Shown: positions 12,795 through 19,872 of the stretch, in pieces
Position numbering within the stretch: position 1 is the first letter of the stretch
Layout of the letters: each line of letters begins with the position of its first letter
DNA from: a virus
Length of the DNA: 49,573 bases
Reading direction: 5' to 3' (one strand)
IMG/VR virus record: IMGVR_UViG_3300029309_000062
Span: 2,910 to 52,482 of that record
Notes under the pieces: generated by a model
What the model was told of the DNA's origin: nothing
The model's input: the letters and a program-made list of their open reading frames with translations, nothing else
Databases searched by the model: none
Program-made: the position numbers and the translations under genes

Positions 12795-13204
12795 GAAATA
12801 TTAAAGAAATAATAATTCACTGCTCAGCTACTAGAGAAGGCCAAGATATAAGTGTTGACACCATAAGAAAATGGCACGTTGAAGGTCGAGGCTGGTCAGA
12901 CATAGGCTATCATTTCTACATCGACATAAATGGAGATATACAAAAAGGTAGAGATATAGCTAAAATCGGGGCTCATTGTTCAGGGCATAATCGTAATTCT
13001 ATCGGTATATGCTATTGTGGTGGCGTTGAGGAAGACGGTAAGACCCCGAAGGATACTAGAACACTAGAACAAAAAGAAGGTCTGTTACATGTGCTTAAAA
13101 CATTAAAAGCTATGTATCCGGACGCTGCTATTTATTCACACAATGAGTTTGCTAACAAAGCATGCCCATCATTTGACGCAACTAATGAGTACAAAGATCT
13201 CTGA
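12791..13204 (+). CDS. Endolysin: N-acetylmuramoyl-L-alanine amidase (137 aa)
   Basis: This is an Amidase_2-type enzyme, which cuts the amide bond between MurNAc and the stem peptide during lysis. The motifs are EIIIHCSATREGQ with zinc ligand H10, GWSDIGYHFYIDINGDIQKG, AHCSGHNRNSIGICY, and YSHNEFANKACPSFD, where H117 and C125 complete the zinc site and K123 matches the catalytic lysine of T7 lysozyme. Length is normal for a single-domain phage amidase, and there is no signal peptide, so release needs a holin. Confidence 0.93.
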   Translation: MRNIKEIIIHCSATREGQDISVDTIRKWHVEGRGWSDIGYHFYIDINGDIQKGRDIAKIGAHCSGHNRNSIGICYCGGVEEDGKTPKDTRTLEQKEGLLHVLKTLKAMYPDAAIYSHNEFANKACPSFDATNEYKDL

Positions 13205-13595
13205 GAACACGAACATACAACTTGACTTAAAAACTGTAGTAGCTATAATAATGGTTACAGCCTCTTTTGTAGGTATGTACTATACACTACAAGCAGATAT
13301 TGAAGAAGCTAGAAAATTACCACCTATAGAAGTTACTCGTTTAGAGTATGAACTAAAAGAAAAGTGGAACGAGAAAATGATAATACAACTAAAAAATCAA
13401 GTTGAAGTAATAGAAGCAACTCAAGATATATTAAAAGAAGAAGTTAAAATTACTTCTAGTTTAGTAAAAGACGGAACTGAAGCAGATGGAAAGCTAGAAG
13501 AATTAAATAAACAATTAGAGGAACTAAAAAATAGAAAACCTAAAACAACTGTTATAGTTAAAGAAGTAGAAGTTCCAAAAAAGAAGAAATGGTAG
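13185..13595 (+). CDS. Membrane-anchored coiled-coil protein, lysis cluster (136 aa)
   Basis: The start MSTKISENTNIQLDLK at 13185 overlaps the amidase end by 20 bases; an upstream in-frame ATG would overlap far more. A membrane segment lies at about 16-36 (TVVAIIMVTASFVGMYYTL), followed by a long charged coiled coil and a basic end (VEVPKKKKW). The layout resembles a spanin-like or holin-associated protein connecting the membrane to the periplasm. Its position right after the amidase fits. The name remains open. Confidence 0.6.
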   Translation: MSTKISENTNIQLDLKTVVAIIMVTASFVGMYYTLQADIEEARKLPPIEVTRLEYELKEKWNEKMIIQLKNQVEVIEATQDILKEEVKITSSLVKDGTEADGKLEELNKQLEELKNRKPKTTVIVKEVEVPKKKKW

Positions 13596-13858
13596 AATCA
13601 CCTTTAAATAAACTTAGAAAAACTACTCGCGGTAAAGGCAGGCATTTTCTTAGTGCTAAAGAAGGTGGTGGGATGACAGCTAAAGGTAGAGCTGCTTATA
13701 AAAAACAAAATCCAGGCAGCACGCTTTCTGCTCCTGTGACAAAGAAAAATGTTAAACCTGGAAGTAAAGATGCTGCTAGAAGAAAATCTTTTTGCGCTAG
13801 ATCAAGGTCGTGGACTAGTGAAAGAGGTAAAGCAGCTAGAAAACGTTGGAGATGTTGA
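13589..13858 (+). CDS. Small basic conserved phage protein (89 aa)
   Basis: The sequence MTAKGRAAYKKQNPGSTLSA followed by KPGSKDAARRKSFCARSRSW and ending RKRWRC belongs to a type of small basic protein I know from many marine phage genomes, where it has no known function (possibly DUF6321; not verified). Conserved elements visible are NPGS, PGSKDAARRKSFCAR and the C-terminal cysteine. Nucleic-acid binding is a guess from charge. It overlaps the upstream gene by 7 bases. Confidence 0.7.
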   Translation: MVESPLNKLRKTTRGKGRHFLSAKEGGGMTAKGRAAYKKQNPGSTLSAPVTKKNVKPGSKDAARRKSFCARSRSWTSERGKAARKRWRC

Positions 13859-13859
13859 T

Positions 13860-15296
13860 ATGGCAAAGTTTAAATTAAAAGCACCTTATAGTATAGATCC
13901 TGTACCTAGGTATGAAGTTCCTTTTACACCAGACAACACTGGTGATGATGATGGGTTAGTAGCTAAAGCTAACAAAAACGGCACAATGATCGTAAATAAA
14001 AATATTCCTAAAGATTCAAAGCTTAGAAAACAAGCTGAGTCTCATGAAGACCACCATTTGAAAGATATGATGCAGGGTAAATTAGATTATGATGACGATG
14101 CTGTATATCATAATTTAGATGGCAAAGGCGTAAAAAGAGTTGATAGAAAAAACTTTGATGAAAGCAATAAAAACCTACCTTGGGAAAAAGAAGCTTATAG
14201 AGCTGGAGATAAAATGGAAGAAAAGGATATGCGACCTAATCCTAATAAGTTAGATGGTCCGCCTAGTATGAGAGACGAAACACCTCTTGCTTTTCAAAAA
14301 ATAGGATCAAGACATAAGTTTGGTAGAACTGGAGATAAAAATAAAGTATCAGCTAACGAAAACTTTGGACCAGCTATGGTTAAGAAGTTTTATGGCGTAA
14401 GCCAAAAGTTATCTGGAGTTAACCCAGGCGCTACAGGTCCAGGTGGTAATTCTCAAAGTGAAAAAACACCTTATAGTGGAAGCTTTGTGCAGTTTAATCC
14501 TAGCACTGGTAGGTTTATAGAAAGCCAGCGTATTAGAAGTAATGAACGTGGTGATAGCGGTTTTAATACTAAGTATATAAATGCTGATAATTTTCAAGGA
14601 ATAGGTGTTGATAAAACGCTTGAAAATTCAGCAAGTTATAATAAATTTAAGAAAAACAACGAAGGCACTGATGCAAATTATAATCAACAGTTTACTAATC
14701 AGATGCAAAATGTTATGAATGAATACGATGACTTTACGAAAAGTTATAGTACATATCGTGACAGATTAAAATCTGCTGCAGAAACTGGTGATAAAAAAGT
14801 ATTACAAATTCCTTATGGCACTGGTGGTTCAACTGTAGAAATAGTACCAGGGCAAGATTACGACAGTCTTGGTAAAACTACTAAAGAAAGAGTAAACAAC
14901 ATGAAGTTTGTTTATACTAAAGTAAATAAAAAAGGTAAAGTTGTTCCTGGTGGTACTGCGACTCTTGCTGATTTAATGAAAGAAGCAAAGGAAAAAGGAG
15001 GGGTAAATGCTAATGCAGCTCTTATTTCTAAAAGTTTATTTGGAACTAACAGCGCGGATAGAGCTTCTGCTTATGAAAAACAATCAAAAGCTTTACAACA
15101 ATTCCAAACTGATTTTCCAGATGTTTTCAAAGGAACTAATACTCAAGAGAAATTAAGAAAAAAAGAATCTGAAAGGCTTAGTGAGCAGTTTAAAAAAGAC
15201 AAAGCAAACGCTCCGCATTCTAACGCTGTAAGAAGAATAGAAGAGCAGTATGCTAAAAACATGGAAGCTTTAAAAACTAAAAAATTTGATTTTTAA
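13860..15296 (+). CDS. Putative zinc metallopeptidase-containing late protein (478 aa)
   Basis: The ATG at 13860 follows the previous stop. Near the N-terminus ESHEDHHLKDM contains an HExxH motif (H62, E63, H66), the usual core of zinc peptidases. Acidic residues in PWEKEAYRAGDKM (E109/E111) could supply the third ligand. The remaining 350 residues are hydrophilic and look structural, with coiled-coil stretches at the end. It may be a virion-associated protease or a structural protein with a degenerate fold. HExxH alone occurs by chance, but HExxH followed by WEKEAY is more suggestive. Confidence 0.55.
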   Translation: MAKFKLKAPYSIDPVPRYEVPFTPDNTGDDDGLVAKANKNGTMIVNKNIPKDSKLRKQAESHEDHHLKDMMQGKLDYDDDAVYHNLDGKGVKRVDRKNFDESNKNLPWEKEAYRAGDKMEEKDMRPNPNKLDGPPSMRDETPLAFQKIGSRHKFGRTGDKNKVSANENFGPAMVKKFYGVSQKLSGVNPGATGPGGNSQSEKTPYSGSFVQFNPSTGRFIESQRIRSNERGDSGFNTKYINADNFQGIGVDKTLENSASYNKFKKNNEGTDANYNQQFTNQMQNVMNEYDDFTKSYSTYRDRLKSAAETGDKKVLQIPYGTGGSTVEIVPGQDYDSLGKTTKERVNNMKFVYTKVNKKGKVVPGGTATLADLMKEAKEKGGVNANAALISKSLFGTNSADRASAYEKQSKALQQFQTDFPDVFKGTNTQEKLRKKESERLSEQFKKDKANAPHSNAVRRIEEQYAKNMEALKTKKFDF

Positions 15297-15745
15297 TGGA
15301 AAAGAAAACATTTAAAGAAACTAAAATAGGAGGGTTTTTAGCTTCTAAAGCACCTAAAGTATTAGCTGCTATAGGCGATATACTTCCTGATCAAGGCGGA
15401 CTAGGCGTAGTAAAAAATATTATAACAAGTGATAGTAAGATCAAGCCTGCTGACAAAGAAATGGCTATCAAGCTCATAGAGCAAGATATGCAAGAATTAA
15501 AAGAAGTGTCAAGCAGGTGGAGAGCAGATATGAAATCTGACTCTTGGCTAAGTAAAAATACTAGACCTTTAGCTTTAATATTTTTAACTGTTGCTGCTGT
15601 GTTTATAATGTCTGTAGATTCATTTCATTTACAGTTTGAAGTAAACTCTGCTTGGGTAGACTTATTAAAAACATTGCTGGTTACAGTTTATGTAGCGTAC
15701 TTTGGTAGTAGAGGCGCAGAAAAAATAACAAAAATAAAACAATAA
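15296..15745 (+). CDS. Holin, GTA-type 3TM family (149 aa)
   Basis: The segment SRWRADMKSDSWLSKNTRPL, then two hydrophobic stretches at about 90-108 and 121-138 and the end YFGSRGAEKITKI, is characteristic of the holin family first described for gene transfer agent release (GTA_holin_3TM). An amphipathic N-terminal region (FLASKAPKVLAAIGDILPD) may be the third membrane element. It would open the inner membrane so that the amidase can reach peptidoglycan. It shares its start base region with the upstream stop (1-base overlap). Confidence 0.82.
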   Translation: MEKKTFKETKIGGFLASKAPKVLAAIGDILPDQGGLGVVKNIITSDSKIKPADKEMAIKLIEQDMQELKEVSSRWRADMKSDSWLSKNTRPLALIFLTVAAVFIMSVDSFHLQFEVNSAWVDLLKTLLVTVYVAYFGSRGAEKITKIKQ

Positions 15746-15747
15746 AT

Positions 15748-16335
15748 ATGGCACAATTTAACGACTGGGAACCAAAACTAGGTCCCGTAACTGGAAAATT
15801 ACAAGAAGAGCCTAGGGTATTTGGTCATGATGCCAAAGTAGTTGTACCTGGAGCTTTAAATCTAAGATTACCTGACTCAAGAGTTTTAAAAGTAACTACA
15901 GCTGGTAGTGGTTATGACTCAAGTGATGTAGGTGATACATTAACTCAATCATCAACAGGAGGTAGTGGAACAGGTATGGAAGTTAATATAACTGAAATTA
16001 ACGGCACTACGTTAGGAGCAGTAACTGTAATTACTGCTGGATCTGGATATGTACCAGGTGATACAATTACTTTTTCAGCTGCTTCAAGTGGCGGATCAGG
16101 TGGTAAAGCAACTGTACAAGCAGATGGTATTACTTTACCAGATGTAACTACTAGAGGAGCTGTTATATATAATGGTAAAAATGCAGCACAAGATATTACA
16201 ATAATAACTGAAGGTGGTAGTCAAATTGAATTTAAACAAGTTCAATCTGGCGACGTTGTAGGAAGTAAAACACCTATGTTAGCAATGGCTGTTAGAAATG
16301 ATGATACGCCAACAGATTTAGTAGCTATATACTAA
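15748..16335 (+). CDS. Gly/Ser/Thr-rich virion surface-type protein (195 aa)
   Basis: The protein contains two copies of a beta-strand motif, TTAGSGYDSSDVGDTLTQSS and ITAGSGYVPGDTITFSAASS, each with a Gly/Ser-rich loop. Such TAGSGY repeats are seen in phage decoration and spike proteins. The C-terminal region (TRGAVIYNGKNAAQDITI, then VQSGDVVGSK) is also beta-rich. A capsid decoration or head fibre role is likely but unproven. Confidence 0.6.
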   Translation: MAQFNDWEPKLGPVTGKLQEEPRVFGHDAKVVVPGALNLRLPDSRVLKVTTAGSGYDSSDVGDTLTQSSTGGSGTGMEVNITEINGTTLGAVTVITAGSGYVPGDTITFSAASSGGSGGKATVQADGITLPDVTTRGAVIYNGKNAAQDITIITEGGSQIEFKQVQSGDVVGSKTPMLAMAVRNDDTPTDLVAIY

Positions 16336-16362
16336 AACAATAAAACAATTAAATTAAATCAA

Positions 16363-16635
16363 ATGTCAAATATAAAAAACAGACTGCGTGGTAAAATTAC
16401 TAAAGCAGAACTAGAGAAAATTCAACAACAACAAAACAAAGTAAACTCTATATTAATGGAGTTAGGTTATCTTGAATCTAAAAAACACGCTCTATTACAT
16501 GAACTAGCTGATGCTAATGTTGTAGTAGAAAATACTAAAAAAGAATTACAAGATAAATACGGTCATATAAATATTGATCTTTCTACTGGTGATTGGAAGA
16601 GAAACGAAGAAGATGTCAGTAATAAGGAAAATTAG
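16363..16635 (+). CDS. Small coiled-coil protein (90 aa)
   Basis: The sequence is almost entirely helical with heptad-like spacing (AELEKIQQQQNKVNSILMEL, then SKKHALLHELADANVVVENT) and ends in an acidic tail. The start follows an A/T-only leader. It overlaps the next gene by 23 bases. Similar small coiled coils are common just upstream of terminase genes, but the role is unknown. Confidence 0.65.
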   Translation: MSNIKNRLRGKITKAELEKIQQQQNKVNSILMELGYLESKKHALLHELADANVVVENTKKELQDKYGHINIDLSTGDWKRNEEDVSNKEN

Positions 16636-16837
16636 TATAGGTTCTGATTATAAAAATGATGCTATGCATTATTCTTTAGATCAGGAAGTTTACGGCGGCC
16701 ATAGAATATCAGACATATTATTTGATGATAAGGATAATTCATACAATATTTTTATAAGTAAGAATAGTGAAGTATTACCTTGGAAAAAGTTTAATAATAA
16801 TATGGCTATATCTGTTGAATACGATCTAAAGTATTAA
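16613..16837 (+). CDS. Small protein upstream of terminase (74 aa)
   Basis: The ATG at 16613 gives MSVIRKISIGSDYKNDAMHY; the frame is open further upstream but would run deep into the previous gene. The body (GHRISDILFDDKDNSYNIFI, SEVLPWKKFNNNMAISVEYD) looks like a compact alpha/beta protein. Function unknown. The stop shares a base with the next ATG (TAATG). Confidence 0.65.
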   Translation: MSVIRKISIGSDYKNDAMHYSLDQEVYGGHRISDILFDDKDNSYNIFISKNSEVLPWKKFNNNMAISVEYDLKY

Positions 16838-17430
16838 TGAACAGTTTATATAATTTCATTGTCAAGCCTTTAAATCAAAGGTATGACAACGTTAGAAAAA
16901 TAGGTGATAAAACACTTATTATTAATACCACTATAGAACACCACCAATTTGTGAGCAAGGAAGCAGTTGTTGTTTCGGTACCAGCTGCTTATAGCTCACC
17001 TATAAAACCTGGTGACAAAGTTTACGTACATCATAATTTATTTCGTAGATGGTATGATCAAAAAGGCAAAGAACGTAATAGCTCAACTTATTTTAAAGAC
17101 GACTTATATTTTTGCTCTCCTCAGCAAATATATATGTATAATGGAAAGTGCTTTAATAATTATTGTTTTATTATGCCTGTTTTTAATCAGGACGAGTTTA
17201 AGACAATAAAAGAAAAACCTAATGTTGGTATAGTAAAATATAGCAATGATGCCTTAGAAGCCGTTAAAATAACACCTGGAACACTTGTAACGTTTACACC
17301 AAACTCAGAGTTTGAGTTTATTATAGGTGATGAACGACTTTATTGTATGAAATCAAATGATATAGCTTTAACTCATGAAAACAAAGGAGACGAGAAAGAA
17401 TATAATCCAAGCTGGGCGAAAAGCAGTTGA
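16837..17430 (+). CDS. Second GroES-like (co-chaperonin-fold) protein (197 aa)
   Basis: The first 120 residues follow a GroES-like barrel pattern: LYNFIVKPLNQRYDNVRKIG, then VVVSVPAAYSSPIKPGDKVYVHHNLFRRW, comparable to the hydrophobic strand, PGD turn and strand of GroES. The second half repeats this theme with ITPGTLVTFTPNSEFEF and ERLYCMKSNDIAL. It may be an internal duplication of the fold. It is distinct from the short GroES at 9476. The fold call is from pattern and memory of similar phage proteins. A co-chaperonin or assembly role near the head genes is inferred. Confidence 0.5.
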   Translation: MNSLYNFIVKPLNQRYDNVRKIGDKTLIINTTIEHHQFVSKEAVVVSVPAAYSSPIKPGDKVYVHHNLFRRWYDQKGKERNSSTYFKDDLYFCSPQQIYMYNGKCFNNYCFIMPVFNQDEFKTIKEKPNVGIVKYSNDALEAVKITPGTLVTFTPNSEFEFIIGDERLYCMKSNDIALTHENKGDEKEYNPSWAKSS

Positions 17431-17650
17431 TGAGTTAATTAAGGTTGCTAAAGAACCTATAGTAGATACAGGTGAAGATGTGTCAGCTGATAGATTAAAA
17501 AACGCTGCAGCAACTAAAAAGCTTTGTATTATGGATGCATTTGAGATACTTCAACGTATAGAAGAAGAAGAAGATATATTAAATGGAACTGCAAAAGAAG
17601 TTAAAGAACAAAAGTCTTTTAGAGGTTTTGCAGAAGGGAGAAGTAAATGA
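17375..17650 (+). CDS. Possible small terminase subunit (91 aa)
   Basis: This short helical protein (RKNIIQAGRKAVDELIKVAK, then SADRLKNAAATKKLCIMDAF) lies directly before the large terminase and overlaps it by 4 bases, the standard place of the small, DNA-recognising terminase subunit. No clear helix-turn-helix can be read, and it is short for that role. It overlaps the preceding gene by 56 bases, so translation is coupled. Confidence 0.55.
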   Translation: MKTKETRKNIIQAGRKAVDELIKVAKEPIVDTGEDVSADRLKNAAATKKLCIMDAFEILQRIEEEEDILNGTAKEVKEQKSFRGFAEGRSK

Positions 17651-19869
17651 GTTACGAGCAAACACTTTGGAAAGAAATTAAGGACGTTGTAAATCCTAAA
17701 ATATTAGCTAAAAACAACAGGTATAAAAAGTGGGAGTATGGTTATAATGTGGAGTATGATTTTGTAGTAATAAGTAAAACAGGTAAAATTGGATCAGTCA
17801 TTGAAATACAAGGTCTCCGCATTGCTTTACCAACAGCAGATGAACCGTTTAAACGAAGCAAAAAACAAGAGGAACAATATTGGGAAAGATTTGAATATCC
17901 AAAAGAACTACAAAGAATAAAAAGTAGATTTGACTGGGAAGAATACCCATTAGATTTTAAAGAAAAATGGTACGATTATATTGATTATGAATTTACTAGA
18001 CGAGAACAAGGATTTTGGTTTTGTAACAATGGTGTTGATACTTACATTACTGGCACTCATTACATGTACTTGCAGTGGTCAAAAATTGACATTGGAGCAC
18101 CTGAATATAGAGAGTCAAACAGACTCTTCTTTATATTTTGGGAAGCTTGCAAAGCAGATCACAGGTGCTACGGAATGTGCTACCTCAAAAACAGACGATC
18201 TGGATTCTCTTTTATGTCAAGCGCGGAACTTGTCAACCAAGCTACAATATCTTCCGATGCTAGATTCGGTATACTTTCCAAGTCTGGTTCCGATGCCAAA
18301 AAAATGTTTACAGATAAAGTTGTCCCAATATCCGTTAATTATCCGTTTTTCTTCAAACCAATTCAAGACGGTATGGATCGGCCAAAGACTGAGTTGGCAT
18401 ATAGGGTTCCGGCATCCAAACTTACTAGAAGAAAGTTGGAAACGAATGAACAACTTACAGAATTAGAAGGACTTGATACAACTATTGATTGGAAAAATAC
18501 TGGTGATAACTCTTACGATGGTGAAAAGCTAAAGCTATTAGCTCATGATGAAAGTGGTAAATGGGAAAGACCTGATAATATATTAAATAACTGGAGAGTT
18601 ACAAAAACTACATTACGTCTAGGATCTAGAGTTGTAGGTAAATGTATGATGGGCTCAACTTCAAATGCTTTAGACAAAGGTGGAGACAATTTCAAAAAAC
18701 TATACTACAATTCAGACGTTACTAAAAGAAATAAAAACGGACAAACAACTTCTGGGCTCTATAGCTTGTTCATACCTATGGAGTGGAACTACGAAGGATT
18801 CATGGATTCTTTCGGACTACCTATCTTTACAAACCCAAAAGATCCAGTCAAAACAATTGATGGTGGAACTATTACAACAGGAGTTATCCAACACTGGAAC
18901 AACGAAGTTGAAGGGCTCAAATCAGATCAAGACGCATTAAACGAATACTACAGACAGTTTCCAAGAACTGAAGCTCATGCTTTTAGAGATGAAACAAAAG
19001 ATAGTTTATTTAATTTAACTAAAATATATCAACAAATAGATATTAATGAAGAATTAAACAACATATCATCAGTTGCTCAAGGTAGTTTTCAATGGTTAAA
19101 TGGAGTAAAAGATACTCAAGTAGAATTTTATCCAAATAAAAATGGCAGATTTCTAGTTTCTTGGGTGCCACCATTAAAACTACAAAATAACATAATTAAT
19201 AAAAATGGAAGCAAATACCCTGGTAACGAACATATTGGAGCTTTCGGCTGTGACTCTTACGATATTAGCGGTACTGTTGATGGTCGTGGCAGTAAAGGAG
19301 CATTACATGGATTAACTAAGTTTAGTATGGAGGATGCTCCACCTAATCACTTCTTTTTAGAATATATTGCTAGACCACAGACAGCTGAAATATTTTTTGA
19401 AGATGTACTTATGGCATTAGCTTTTTATGGCATGCCTATACTAGCTGAAAACAATAAACCAAGATTATTATATTATTTAAAACGTAGAGGCTACAGAGCT
19501 TTTAGCATGAATAGGCCTGATAAAATATATAATAAGCTTTCTGTAGCTGAAAGAGAAATAGGTGGAATACCTAATTCAAGCGAAGATATTAAGCAAGCAC
19601 ACGCTGCTGCTATTGAATTTTATATTGAAAATTATGTAGGTCAACTTGAAAATAAAGTTGGTGATATGTATTTTCAAAAAACTTTAGACGACTGGAGTCG
19701 ATTTAATATTAACAACAGAACTAAATACGATGCTTCGATAAGTTCTGGTTTAGCCATTATGGCTTGTAATAAAAATAAATATAGACCTGTTCCAACTCGA
19801 GTTAAACAAGATATTAATTTAGGAATACGTAGATATAACAACAAAGGATCTATTTCACAAATAATATAA
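17647..19869 (+). CDS. terL: Terminase large subunit (740 aa)
   Basis: This is the ATP-driven motor and nuclease that packages DNA. A long N-terminal region leads to a Walker-A-like loop NRRSGFSFMSS (182-192), in which the usual Lys is absent and Arg residues precede the glycine. Walker B LKLLAHDE ends in D301-E302. FGCDSYDISG (D536) should be the first acidic residue of the RNase H-like nuclease domain. The gene is followed by the portal after 3 bases. The segment about 18090-18480 uses more C-ending codons than its neighbours, hinting at a mosaic origin. Confidence 0.88.
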   Translation: MSYEQTLWKEIKDVVNPKILAKNNRYKKWEYGYNVEYDFVVISKTGKIGSVIEIQGLRIALPTADEPFKRSKKQEEQYWERFEYPKELQRIKSRFDWEEYPLDFKEKWYDYIDYEFTRREQGFWFCNNGVDTYITGTHYMYLQWSKIDIGAPEYRESNRLFFIFWEACKADHRCYGMCYLKNRRSGFSFMSSAELVNQATISSDARFGILSKSGSDAKKMFTDKVVPISVNYPFFFKPIQDGMDRPKTELAYRVPASKLTRRKLETNEQLTELEGLDTTIDWKNTGDNSYDGEKLKLLAHDESGKWERPDNILNNWRVTKTTLRLGSRVVGKCMMGSTSNALDKGGDNFKKLYYNSDVTKRNKNGQTTSGLYSLFIPMEWNYEGFMDSFGLPIFTNPKDPVKTIDGGTITTGVIQHWNNEVEGLKSDQDALNEYYRQFPRTEAHAFRDETKDSLFNLTKIYQQIDINEELNNISSVAQGSFQWLNGVKDTQVEFYPNKNGRFLVSWVPPLKLQNNIINKNGSKYPGNEHIGAFGCDSYDISGTVDGRGSKGALHGLTKFSMEDAPPNHFFLEYIARPQTAEIFFEDVLMALAFYGMPILAENNKPRLLYYLKRRGYRAFSMNRPDKIYNKLSVAEREIGGIPNSSEDIKQAHAAAIEFYIENYVGQLENKVGDMYFQKTLDDWSRFNINNRTKYDASISSGLAIMACNKNKYRPVPTRVKQDINLGIRRYNNKGSISQII

Positions 19870-19872
19870 TAA

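Noticed and set aside
17981-18466. 161-residue frame overlapping the large terminase in another phase
   Set aside because: The terminase frame is supported by Walker B and nuclease motifs; the second frame is open only because of local codon composition.
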